Positions 1-5,496 are shown, counted from the stretch's first letter. The stretch is 8,313 bases of DNA from Lachnospiraceae bacterium UBA3814 (GCA_002368575.1 DFEA01000004.1:34385-42697); one strand, 5' to 3'. Program-made: numbers and translations. Notes: generated by a model from the sequence alone, not told the origin.

Positions 1-1218
1 CTGACCCTGCCCGAATATTTTGAAAACCGTTTTCATGATAAAAAGAAGACCCTTCTGCTCGTATCCTCGCTGGTCATCGTAGTGTTCTTTCTTGTATACA
101 CGGCCTCGGCCCTTGCCTCGGGAGGAAAGCTCTTTAATTCGATGTTCGGCATAGATTATCATGTGGCGCTTACCTTCGGAGCGGTGGTCATCCTGTTATA
201 TACCTTCATGGGCGGCTTCATGGCGGTATGTACAACGGATTTCATACAGGGAACGCTTATGCTGATCGCCCTCCTTGTGATACCGATCATAGCCTGGTTT
301 TCCATCGGCGGGGAGAATATGAACAGTATCTTAAGCTCGACCGGGGTGAACGGAGCCTCCTTTATGAACATAATGCAGGAAAACGGACAGCCCATAACCG
401 CTGTTTCCATTATCTCCTCCCTTTCCTGGGGACTGGGATATTTCGGTATGCCGCATATTCTTGTGAGGTTCATGGCGATAAAGAATGAGGAGGAGCTCAG
501 AAAATCAAAGGTGGTCGGCATCATATGGGTTTTCCTTTCGCTTGTCTTTGCCTGTGTCATCGGGGTCGTCGGGAGAGCATATCTTGCCCCTCAGATCCTT
601 GGCGTGGAGGGAATGGTATCAACGGAAAACGTGTTTATAGAGATGATCAAGAAGATGTTTACCGAGCATTATTCTCTTCCTTTCATAGCGGGCATATTCC
701 TGTGCGCCATCCTTGCGGCGATAATGTCTACCGCGGATTCACAGCTTTTAGTCACGGCATCTGCCGTTGCGGAGGATCTTTACAAGGGTATATTCAAAAG
801 GGATGCCGACGAAAGGGAGGTGCTTCAGCTTAGCAGGATAACCGTTATAGTCGTATCGGTCATCGCCTATGTCATAGCCTGGAACCCTGACAGCTCGGTA
901 ATGAAGCTCGTATCGGATGCCTGGGCGGGCTTCGGCGCGGCCTTCGGTCCGGTGGTGCTGCTTTCTCTCTTCTGGAAGAGGATCAATCTTAAAGGAGCCG
1001 TGACGGGGATAGCAAGCGGAGCGCTTATCGTTATCCTCTGGGATTATATCCCTCTTGTCGCCGGAGAGACTCTGGGAACGGTCACCGGCCTTTATTCTCT
1101 GGTCCCGGGATTTGCGATAAGCTTTATCCTTATACTGGCGGTAAGCCTTTTGACGGAGGAGCCCTCCGCTGAGATACTCAGGGAATTTGAGGATGTTTCC
1201 GGTAATAACGCGGGCTGA
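1..1218 (+). CDS. putP: Sodium/proline symporter PutP, 3' part (5' end outside window)
   Basis: Integral membrane Na+/solute symporter of the SSS family, most likely importing proline with Na+. The frame is open from base 1, so the visible 405 residues lack the N-terminus; E. coli PutP has about 500 residues, so roughly the first 100 are missing. The visible part starts LTLPEYFENRF, matching PutP just after its first helices. Recognisable pieces are the SSS signature YTFMGGFMAV (about residues 67-76), the segment WGLGYFGMPHILVRFMAIK, the helix LAAIMSTADSQLL whose Ser-Thr pair (about 243-244) corresponds to the PutP Na+-site Ser/Thr, and WAGFGAAFGPVVL. Many long hydrophobic helices alternate with short loops, and the C-terminus is a charged cytoplasmic tail. 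The nearby GTG at 82 is inside the conserved frame and is not the real start. It is unrelated to the ribosomal genes and is separated from them by a terminator-like hairpin. Family is certain; proline as substrate is inferred. Confidence 0.93.
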   Translation: MTLPEYFENRFHDKKKTLLLVSSLVIVVFFLVYTASALASGGKLFNSMFGIDYHVALTFGAVVILLYTFMGGFMAVCTTDFIQGTLMLIALLVIPIIAWFSIGGENMNSILSSTGVNGASFMNIMQENGQPITAVSIISSLSWGLGYFGMPHILVRFMAIKNEEELRKSKVVGIIWVFLSLVFACVIGVVGRAYLAPQILGVEGMVSTENVFIEMIKKMFTEHYSLPFIAGIFLCAILAAIMSTADSQLLVTASAVAEDLYKGIFKRDADEREVLQLSRITVIVVSVIAYVIAWNPDSSVMKLVSDAWAGFGAAFGPVVLLSLFWKRINLKGAVTGIASGALIVILWDYIPLVAGETLGTVTGLYSLVPGFAISFILILAVSLLTEEPSAEILREFEDVSGNNAG

Positions 1219-1246
1219 GCACTCGCGACTGTCATATGGAAGGATC

Positions 1247-1284
1247 TGCAGGAAGGGATCGCGGCGCGGTCCCTTCCTGTATTT
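1247..1284 (+). terminator. Probable intrinsic terminator after putP
   Basis: A hairpin lies 28 bases after the putP stop. The arms CAGGAAGGGA (1249-1258) and TCCCTTCCTG (1270-1279) are perfectly complementary. The stem extends inward through U-G, C-G and G-C pairs to a 5-base loop, and outward by a G-U and a U-A pair (1247-1248 with 1280-1281). Only a short T stretch (TATTT, 1280-1284) follows, so the U-tract is weak although the stem is strong. It should separate putP transcription from the ribosomal operon. Confidence 0.7.
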
Positions 1285-1296
1285 GAAAAAGAACAA

Positions 1297-1353
1297 TTTT
1301 TCCTGGTTATTTTAAAAAAAATCCTTGCTAAAGCCTGTTTTACAGGGTATACT
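1297..1353 (+). promoter_or_regulatory. Distal sigma-A-type promoter (P1) for the S10 operon
   Basis: The -35 box TTGCTA (1325-1330, 4 of 6 consensus bases) and the -10 box TATACT (1348-1353, 5 of 6) are separated by the optimal 17 bases. Directly upstream is an AT-rich stretch with an eight-base A run (1314-1321), the position and composition of an UP element as found at strong ribosomal promoters. Expected transcription start is near 1360, giving an rpsJ leader of about 320 nt. The spacer contains the small inverted repeat CCTGT-TTT-ACAGG (1334-1346), whose meaning is unclear. The call rests on consensus match only. Confidence 0.6.
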
Positions 1354-1602
1354 CATTCATGCTGTGACATTGATAGCTGTGAAGCGTGAGGTTGTTCAGG
1401 CGCTGTATTCAAGAGGATGTCAGCATAAGACCTGGAGTTTTTCCGTGGAGCGAATGTCAATTAATGATAACTGGCGGCAAGTCACGGTCTGAATTTGGAA
1501 TCAGCTTCTTTCAGGAAACGCCCGGCTCTGTGGAAAGGATATCCCAGGGAACGGGTCGTACTGCTTAAGCGGTCACGAAGAAGGTTCTTAAATACAGGGC
1601 TT
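1354..1602 (+). other. Non-coding leader region upstream of rpsJ
   Basis: I see no recognisable gene here. An open frame of 60 codons starting with GTG at 1386 has no convincing SD and resembles no family I know. The stretch has a direct repeat GCTGTGA (1361-1367 and 1376-1382), a possible imperfect hairpin pairing CAGG/GCTG (1397-1405) with CAGC/CCTG (1421-1434), and a distant pair CCGTG (1443-1447) with CACGG (1483-1487). If the promoter at 1325-1353 is used, this is 5' untranslated RNA of the operon. The leader of the E. coli S10 operon is an L4 target, but no resemblance to that RNA is apparent here. Confidence 0.4.
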
Positions 1603-1630
1603 TTGTCGCAACATTTGAATTTATTATAAT
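1603..1630 (+). promoter_or_regulatory. Proximal sigma-A-type promoter (P2) for rpsJ
   Basis: A perfect -10 box TATAAT (1625-1630) is preceded, after 16 bases, by TTGTCG (1603-1608), which matches the -35 consensus at 4 of 6 positions. Transcription would begin near 1637 and give a short leader of about 43 nt before the rpsJ ATG. The perfect -10 and the position make this the best single promoter candidate in the window. It may act together with the distal promoter at 1325-1353. Confidence 0.65.
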
Positions 1631-1632
1631 CT

Positions 1633-1679
1633 GCGGCATTAAGTCATTGATGTCGCGGCAATAGGAGGCGACTTTTTTT
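1633..1679 (+). promoter_or_regulatory. rpsJ ribosome binding region with competing hairpins
   Basis: The SD AGGAGG (1663-1668) lies 11 bases before the rpsJ ATG, slightly long. GCGGCAT (1633-1639) can pair with ATGTCGC (1650-1656), seven pairs including one G-U. Part of the same downstream arm, GTCGC (1652-1656), can instead pair with GCGAC (1668-1672), which is followed at once by seven T residues (1673-1679). The second pairing looks like a small intrinsic terminator overlapping the ribosome site, with the SD in its loop. Function is inferred; the five-base stem is weak. Confidence 0.35.
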
Positions 1680-1997
1680 ATGGCAAATCAGATCATGAGA
1701 ATCACACTTAAGGCATATGATCATACACTCGTAGACGCGTCTGCGAAGAAGATCATCGAGACCGTGAAGAAGAACGGCTCAGAGGTCAGCGGACCGGTGC
1801 CGCTTCCCACAAAGAAGGAGGTTGTAACCATCCTGAGGGCTGTTCATAAGTATAAGGATTCCAGAGAACAGTTCGAGCAGAGAACACATAAAAGACTGAT
1901 CGATATTATACAGCCTACACAGAAGACGGTAGATTCCCTCTCAAGGCTTGAAATGCCTGCAGGCGTATATGTAGATATCAAAATGAAGAACAGGTAA
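1680..1997 (+). CDS. rpsJ: 30S ribosomal protein S10 (uS10)
   Basis: Small-subunit head protein; in enteric bacteria the same protein (NusE) also works with NusB in transcription antitermination. The 105-residue length is close to the usual 102-105. The family signature runs from about residue 29 to 44 and ends in GPVPLPT (38-44); THKRLIDI follows further on. The start at ATG 1680 is supported by the SD AGGAGG at 1663-1668, and the N-terminus MANQIMRITLKAYDH aligns with other S10 proteins. It is the first gene of the operon, with promoters close upstream, and is set apart from the next gene, rplC, by an unusually long 184-base spacer. No anomalies in the protein. Confidence 0.98.
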   Translation: MANQIMRITLKAYDHTLVDASAKKIIETVKKNGSEVSGPVPLPTKKEVVTILRAVHKYKDSREQFEQRTHKRLIDIIQPTQKTVDSLSRLEMPAGVYVDIKMKNR

Positions 1998-2036
1998 GAC
2001 TCAGCTAGTATGAATGGAGTTTGGGGAAATCGGATA

Positions 2037-2055
2037 GAAAATCCTTAGGATTTTC
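2037..2055 (+). repeat. Inverted repeat H1 in the rplC leader
   Basis: The arms GAAAATCC (2037-2044) and GGATTTTC (2048-2055) are perfectly complementary with a three-base TTA loop. It begins 40 bases after the rpsJ stop. No T-run follows, so it is not a simple terminator. Confidence 0.7.
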
Positions 2056-2062
2056 GTTATTG

Positions 2063-2093
2063 CTGAAAACATGTAAAATACACATGTTTTCGG
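2063..2093 (+). repeat. Inverted repeat H2 in the rplC leader
   Basis: The arms GAAAACATGT (2065-2074) and ACATGTTTTC (2082-2091) are perfectly complementary around a seven-base A-rich loop. A U-G and a C-G pair add to the base (2063-2064 with 2092-2093). At 10-12 pairs it is among the longest local hairpins in the window. A TTTTTT run occurs only at 2102-2107, too far downstream for a standard terminator. Confidence 0.75.
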
Positions 2094-2096
2094 ACC

Positions 2097-2174
2097 CGAA
2101 GTTTTTTGAAGGGAAACTTCATCAAACCGGGAGACGATAACAAAAAACTTCGTTCCGCTGTAGAAAAACGGAGG
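2097..2174 (+). promoter_or_regulatory. Candidate translational switch controlling the rplC SD
   Basis: Four segments compete. A is CGAAGTTTTTTG (2097-2108), B is GAAACTTC (2113-2120), C is CAAAAAACTTCGTT (2141-2154), and D is CGGAGG (2169-2174), which contains the rplC SD. A:B makes a compact hairpin: seven Watson-Crick pairs plus three G-U pairs closing a GAA loop. A:C makes 12 consecutive Watson-Crick pairs (2097-2108 with 2141-2152). C:D makes seven pairs (2148-2154 with 2167-2173, one of them G-U) and hides most of the SD. B and C carry the same AAACTTC, so they compete for A. The predicted logic is that A:B permits C:D (rplC off), while A:C prevents C:D (rplC on). Pairings are seen in the sequence; the regulation is inferred. 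Confidence 0.5.
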
Positions 2175-2181
2175 TAATGTA

Positions 2182-2865
2182 ATGAAGAAAGGTATTTTGG
2201 CTACCAAGGTCGGTATGACACAGGTCTTCGGAGAAGACGGGGCCCTCATTCCGGTCACCGTGCTCAAAGCCGGTCCCTGCGTCGTAACACAGATCAAAAC
2301 CGTCGAGAATGACGGATACAGTGCGGTTCAGGTCGGCTTTACCGACAGGAAGGACAGGATAATAAACAAGGACAAGTCCGGCAAAAAGGAAGTGATCCAC
2401 AGACACGGGACCACAAAGGCAATGAAGGGCCATTTTGAAAAGGCCGGAGTTTCGTCAAAAAAATACGTGAGAGAATTTCAGTTTGACAATGCTGATGAAT
2501 ACAATATAGCCCAGGAGATCAAGGCTGATATCTTTGCGGTCGGTGATAAGGTCGACGCAACGGCTGTTTCCAAGGGTAAGGGCTTCCAGGGAACCATAAA
2601 GAGATTAGGGCAGCACAGAGGCCCCATGGCTCATGGTTCCAAGTTTCACCGCCATCAGGGCTCAAACGGAGCCTGCTCGTCCCCGAGCCGTGTATACAAG
2701 GGAAAGGGGATGCCCGGACATATGGGATTCAAGAGAGTGACAGTCCAGAATCTCGAGGTTGTGAGGATCGATGCGGAAAATGATCTTCTCCTGATAAAAG
2801 GAGCTGTTCCGGGTCCCAGGAAGGCGTTAGTGACGATCAGGGAGACTGTGAAGACCTCAAAATAG
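2182..2865 (+). CDS. rplC: 50S ribosomal protein L3 (uL3)
   Basis: Early-assembly large-subunit protein that binds 23S rRNA near its 3' end and reaches toward the peptidyl-transferase centre. The 227 residues compare with about 209 in Bacillus. The excess is mainly a basic insertion near residues 64-80 (DKSGKKEVIHRHG...), which I associate with Lachnospiraceae. The family signature spans residues 118-141 (from FAVGDK through SKGKGFQG to IKR). The centre-facing loop contains HRHQGSNGACSSPSR (156-170). The position of the Gln methylated by PrmB in E. coli is not Gln here, as is usual in Gram-positives. The start at ATG 2182 follows the SD GGAGG (2170-2174) by seven bases. A start-stop ATGTAA (2177-2182) overlaps the start. 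Translation is probably controlled by the structured leader upstream. Confidence 0.98.
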   Translation: MKKGILATKVGMTQVFGEDGALIPVTVLKAGPCVVTQIKTVENDGYSAVQVGFTDRKDRIINKDKSGKKEVIHRHGTTKAMKGHFEKAGVSSKKYVREFQFDNADEYNIAQEIKADIFAVGDKVDATAVSKGKGFQGTIKRLGQHRGPMAHGSKFHRHQGSNGACSSPSRVYKGKGMPGHMGFKRVTVQNLEVVRIDAENDLLLIKGAVPGPRKALVTIRETVKTSK

Positions 2866-2894
2866 GTCTTTGCAAGAAAAGGAGGAACTAAACG

Positions 2895-3515
2895 ATGGCA
2901 AACGTAGCTGTATATAATATGGATGGCAGGGAAGTCGATAAGATGGAACTGAATGATGCCGTATTCGGCGTCAGGATAAACGAGCATCTGGTGCACATGG
3001 CTGTTGTCCAGCATCTTGCAAGCATGCGCCAGGGCACCCAGAAGGCAAAGACAAGGTCCGAGGTCTCCGGAGGCGGGAGAAAGCCCTGGAGGCAGAAGGG
3101 AACAGGACACGCAAGGCAGGGCTCCACGAGAGCTCCCCAGTGGACAGGCGGCGGAGTTGTATTCGCTCCCGTACCCAGGGACTATTCCTTCAAATTAAAT
3201 AAGAAGGAAAAAAGAGCCGCCCTCAAGTCGGCCCTCACCTCGAGAGTTAAAGAGGACAGGTTCATCGTTCTTGACGAGCTTAAGTTTGACGAGATCAAGA
3301 CAAAGAAAATGGTAAGCGTCCTCAACAATCTCAATGTTGAGAAGGCACTTGTGATCATCAGCGACAATGATAAGAATGTGGTGCTTTCCGCAAGGAATAT
3401 TCCGACGGTGGCTACAGCCTGCGCCGACAGCATCAATACATATGATATTCTTAAATACAATACCGTTATCGCAACGAAGGACGCGGTGGCGAAGATAGAG
3501 GAGGTGTATGCATAA
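2895..3515 (+). CDS. rplD: 50S ribosomal protein L4 (uL4)
   Basis: Large-subunit protein whose globular domain sits on the ribosome surface and whose extended loop lines the peptide exit tunnel; changes in that loop can affect macrolide sensitivity. In E. coli it is also the autorepressor of the S10 operon. The 206 residues are a normal length. The tunnel loop is visible at about residues 45-95, with SGGGRKPWRQKGTGHARQG (58-76) and QWTGGGVVFAP. The SD AAGGAGG (2879-2885) is nine bases before ATG 2895. Its TAA stop shares one base with the rplW start (TAATG), which implies translational coupling. No odd residues seen in the loop. Confidence 0.98.
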   Translation: MANVAVYNMDGREVDKMELNDAVFGVRINEHLVHMAVVQHLASMRQGTQKAKTRSEVSGGGRKPWRQKGTGHARQGSTRAPQWTGGGVVFAPVPRDYSFKLNKKEKRAALKSALTSRVKEDRFIVLDELKFDEIKTKKMVSVLNNLNVEKALVIISDNDKNVVLSARNIPTVATACADSINTYDILKYNTVIATKDAVAKIEEVYA

Positions 3516-3814
3516 TGGCTGATATTCAATATTATGACGTGATATTAAGGCCCGTCATCACAGAAAAGAGCATGGCCGAGATGGCTGACAGGAAGTACAC
3601 CTTCTATGTTCACCCGGACGCAAACAAGTTCATGATAAAGGATGCCGTTGAGAAGATGTTCGAAGGAACAAAGGTTGAAAAGGTCAACACCATGAACCTG
3701 GACGGCAAGCTCCGCAGAAGGGGAAGGACTACCGGAAAGACCGCCAGAAGGAAAAAGGCTATCGTAACGCTTACCGCGGAAAGCAAAGAGATCGAGATCT
3801 TCACCGGTCTGTAG
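3515..3814 (+). CDS. rplW: 50S ribosomal protein L23 (uL23)
   Basis: Large-subunit protein at the tunnel exit, the docking point for trigger factor and signal recognition particle. The 99 residues match the family. The N-terminal motif RPVITEKS (12-19) is diagnostic, and the basic loop RRRGRTTGKTARRKKAIVTL (68-87) contains the family signature. The start overlaps the rplD stop by one base, with the SD GGAGGTG (3500-3506) inside rplD. The stop codon (3812-3814) lies inside an inverted repeat, CGGTC-TGTA-GACCG (3805-3818). The spacer to rplB is 65 bases, the second longest in the operon. Confidence 0.98.
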   Translation: MADIQYYDVILRPVITEKSMAEMADRKYTFYVHPDANKFMIKDAVEKMFEGTKVEKVNTMNLDGKLRRRGRTTGKTARRKKAIVTLTAESKEIEIFTGL

Positions 3815-3853
3815 ACCGCAGGACGGGCAGACTGAAACTACGTATCACAGACC
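3805..3853 (+). repeat. Competing inverted repeats at the rplW/rplB junction
   Basis: GGTCTGT (3806-3812), overlapping the end of rplW, has three possible partners. They are the adjacent GACC (3814-3817, part of a five-pair hairpin with a TGTA loop), CAGAC (3828-3832, five pairs), and ACAGACC (3847-3853, seven perfect pairs). Only one can form at a time. The outer pairing ends 11 bases before the rplB SD. Confidence 0.45.
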
Positions 3854-3856
3854 AAT

Positions 3857-3872
3857 AACTTTGTAAGGAGAA
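3857..3872 (+). repeat. Direct repeat AACTTTGTAAGGAGAA, copy 1 (rplB SD region)
   Basis: This 16-base sequence carries the rplB SD (AAGGAG, 3865-3870) and recurs exactly at 7156-7171 before rplN. Both copies extend upstream into related sequence containing ATAACT, so the similarity goes beyond the SD itself. Confidence 0.6.
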
Positions 3873-3879
3873 ATAAGTC

Positions 3880-4722
3880 ATGGGAATTAAAAAATATAAC
3901 CCATATACGCCTTCAAGAAGGCAGATGACGGGTTCGGATTTTTCCGAGATCACCAAGTACGAGCCAGAGAAATCCCTGTTAGCCTCCAAGAACAAGCATT
4001 CGGGGCGCAACAACCAGGGTAAGATAACCGTCAGACACAGGGGCGGCGGAAACAGAAGAAAATACAGGATAGTAGATTTCAAGAGGAAGAAGGACGGAGT
4101 TCCCGCAACCGTGATCGGGATCGAATACGATCCCAACAGGACCGCAAATATAGCGCTTATCAGCTATGCGGACGGCGAGAAGGCATATATTCTTGCTCCC
4201 GAGGGGCTTAAGGACGGCATGAGGGTAATGAACGGACCCGAGGCCGAGGTAAGGATAGGAAACTGCCTGCCTCTTGCCAATATCCCTGTCGGTACCATGA
4301 TCCACAATATAGAGCTTTATCCGGGCAAGGGCGGACAGCTTGTAAGAAGCGCGGGAAACGCTGCCCAGCTAATGGCTAAGGAAGGCAGGTACGCAACGCT
4401 GCGTCTTCCCTCCGGAGAAATGAGAATGGTTCCCATAGGAGCGAGAGCATCGATCGGCGTTATCGGAAACGGTGACCACAACCTTATCAATATCGGCAAG
4501 GCCGGCCGTAAGCGTCACATGGGAATAAGACCTACAGTAAGAGGATCTGTAATGAACCCCAACGACCATCCGCACGGCGGCGGTGAAGGAAGATCTCCCA
4601 TCGGACGTCCCGGACCGTCTACTCCATGGGGTAAGCCGGCACTCGGTCTTAAGACCAGAAAGAAGAACAAGAGATCGAACAAGCTGATCGTCAGACGCCG
4701 TGACGGCAGTGTAATCAAGTAA
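3880..4722 (+). CDS. rplB: 50S ribosomal protein L2 (uL2)
   Basis: Primary 23S rRNA-binding protein needed for subunit association and for building the peptidyl-transferase centre. The 280 residues fit the usual 273-280. Landmarks are GRNNQGKITVRHRGGG near the N-terminus, the central SH3-like/OB core, and the signature from residue 218 (PTVRGSVMNPNDHPHGGGEG). That signature includes His230, equivalent to the conserved histidine (His229 in E. coli) once proposed to be important for peptidyl transfer. The C-terminus is very basic (KTRKKNKRSNK). ATG 3880 follows the SD AAGGAG by nine bases. It sits after a 65-base spacer with inverted repeats and before rpsS with a 31-base spacer. No anomalies. 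Confidence 0.98.
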   Translation: MGIKKYNPYTPSRRQMTGSDFSEITKYEPEKSLLASKNKHSGRNNQGKITVRHRGGGNRRKYRIVDFKRKKDGVPATVIGIEYDPNRTANIALISYADGEKAYILAPEGLKDGMRVMNGPEAEVRIGNCLPLANIPVGTMIHNIELYPGKGGQLVRSAGNAAQLMAKEGRYATLRLPSGEMRMVPIGARASIGVIGNGDHNLINIGKAGRKRHMGIRPTVRGSVMNPNDHPHGGGEGRSPIGRPGPSTPWGKPALGLKTRKKNKRSNKLIVRRRDGSVIK

Positions 4723-4753
4723 TATTCGGACATAGATAAGGAGGAAGATAAAA

Positions 4754-5035
4754 ATGGCCAGATCATTAAAAAAAGGTCCGTTTGCCGATAAAAGCTTACT
4801 TAAGAAAATAGACGCCATGAATGCCGCAAATGACAAACAGGTCATCAAGACATGGTCCCGTCGCTCTACGATCTTCCCGTCATTTGTTGGACACACGATC
4901 GCGGTTCACGACGGAAGGAAGCACGTTCCCGTATATGTTACCGAGGATATGGTAGGGCATAAATTAGGCGAGTTTGTTGTTACACGTACCTACAGGGGTC
5001 ACGGTAAGGACGAGAAAAAGTCAAAAGTGAAATAG
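4754..5035 (+). CDS. rpsS: 30S ribosomal protein S19 (uS19)
   Basis: Small-subunit head protein that forms a complex with S13 near the A site and takes part in intersubunit bridges. The 93 residues match the family. The N-terminus MARSLKKGPFADKSLLKK is typical, and the signature runs from DGRK (53) to GEFVVTR (72-78). The SD AAGGAGG (4738-4744) is nine bases before ATG 4754. The C-terminus ends in a basic tail (KDEKKSKVK). The spacer to rplV is only 19 bases. Confidence 0.98.
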   Translation: MARSLKKGPFADKSLLKKIDAMNAANDKQVIKTWSRRSTIFPSFVGHTIAVHDGRKHVPVYVTEDMVGHKLGEFVVTRTYRGHGKDEKKSKVK

Positions 5036-5054
5036 GCTAAGGAGGTTTAGATCG

Positions 5055-5441
5055 ATGGCAAAAGGACATAGATCCCAGATAAAAAGAGAAAGAAATGCAA
5101 ATAAGGACACAAGACCGTCGGCAAAGCTTTCCTTTGCCAGAGTATCAGTGTCAAAGGCATGCTTTGTACTTGACGCGATCAGAGGCAAGGACGTAAATGT
5201 TGCTCTGGGTATTCTTTCATACAATCCCAGATACGCCTCGGCTGTTATCAAAAAGCTTTTGGAATCGGCGATCGCCAATGCTGAGAATAATAACGGCATG
5301 AACGCGCAGAACCTTTATGTTGCCGAGTGCTACGCCAATAAAGGTCCTACGATGAAGAGAATAAGACCGAGGGCACAGGGCAGGGCTTACCGCATAGAAA
5401 AGAGGATGAGCCACATTACCGTTGTGCTTGATGAGAGATAA
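5055..5441 (+). CDS. rplV: 50S ribosomal protein L22 (uL22)
   Basis: Large-subunit protein with a globular surface domain and a long beta-hairpin lining the exit tunnel opposite L4; it affects macrolide binding and nascent-chain arrest. The 128 residues are about 15 longer than Bacillus L22 because of a basic N-terminal extension (MAKGHRSQIKRERNANKDTR). The start is supported by the SD AAGGAGGT (5039-5046) eight bases upstream, so the extension appears genuine. The tunnel hairpin is at about residues 92-118 (CYANKGPTMKRIRPRAQGRA...), and the signature ends HITVVL. The SVSKACF segment replaces the more usual PRKAR-like motif, which I believe is lineage-typical. Confidence 0.97.
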   Translation: MAKGHRSQIKRERNANKDTRPSAKLSFARVSVSKACFVLDAIRGKDVNVALGILSYNPRYASAVIKKLLESAIANAENNNGMNAQNLYVAECYANKGPTMKRIRPRAQGRAYRIEKRMSHITVVLDER

Positions 5442-5464
5442 CTGAAAAGCGCAGAAGAAATCGT

Positions 5465-5490
5465 ATAACTGCAAATAGCTTGCAAGGAGG
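5465..5490 (+). promoter_or_regulatory. Small hairpin immediately upstream of the rpsC SD
   Basis: TGCAA (5470-5474) pairs perfectly with TTGCA (5480-5484) around an ATAGC loop, and the SD AAGGAGG (5484-5490) follows directly. The first part, ATAACTGCAAA (5465-5475), is identical to 7139-7149 before rplN, where a similar hairpin precedes the SD. The stem is short, so it may only shape the ribosome site. Confidence 0.4.
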
Positions 5491-5496
5491 AAAAAA

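Larger units (their letters stand above)
1998..2181 (+). promoter_or_regulatory. Structured RNA leader between rpsJ and rplC
   Basis: This is by far the longest spacer inside the operon; the others range from overlaps to 65 bases. Little of it is free of inverted repeats: a possible stem 1997-2002 with 2017-2022, hairpin H1 at 2037-2055, hairpin H2 at 2063-2093, and a set of mutually exclusive pairings at 2097-2174 that reaches the rplC SD. No T-run directly follows any of the stems, so it looks translational rather than a terminator-type attenuator. I do not recognise it as a known ribosomal-protein leader. L3 or L4 as the controlling ligand would be a guess from analogy with L4 control of the E. 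coli S10 operon. Confidence 0.6.

Noticed and set aside
748..1296. Long minus-strand open frame opposite putP
   Set aside because: Mirror of a strongly coding plus-strand gene, low-complexity charged translation, no family resemblance or SD.
1285..1302. GAAAAA/TTTTTC inverted repeat after the putP terminator
   Set aside because: Only A-T rich, six pairs with a six-base loop; weak and likely part of the AT-rich region ahead of the promoter.
1386..1568. 60-codon open frame starting with GTG in the gap before rpsJ
   Set aside because: No convincing SD, no recognisable domain, odd composition, and it sits in the likely leader RNA; treated as chance.
2010..2048. 12-codon frame MNGVWGNRIENP after rpsJ as a leader peptide, with its stop in the H1 loop
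   Set aside because: No SD before the ATG and no run of a regulatory amino acid; not enough to call.
2051..2079. Possible promoter TTTTCG-17-TAAAAT between rpsJ and rplC
   Set aside because: The -10 is fair but the -35 matches only 3 of 6, and the -10 bases belong to the arm and loop of hairpin H2; hairpin explanation preferred.
2102..2107. T6 run as the U-tract of an intrinsic terminator formed by H2
   Set aside because: It lies eight bases beyond the H2 stem; intrinsic terminators need the U-tract directly after the stem, and the run fits better as part of pairing segment A.
2177..2182. Start-stop ATGTAA overlapping the rplC start
   Set aside because: Only two bases after the SD, too close for efficient initiation; probably chance in AT-rich spacer.
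2655..3110. Minus-strand open frame across the rplC/rplD junction
   Set aside because: Both plus-strand genes are certain and conserved; the reverse frame has no recognisable product.
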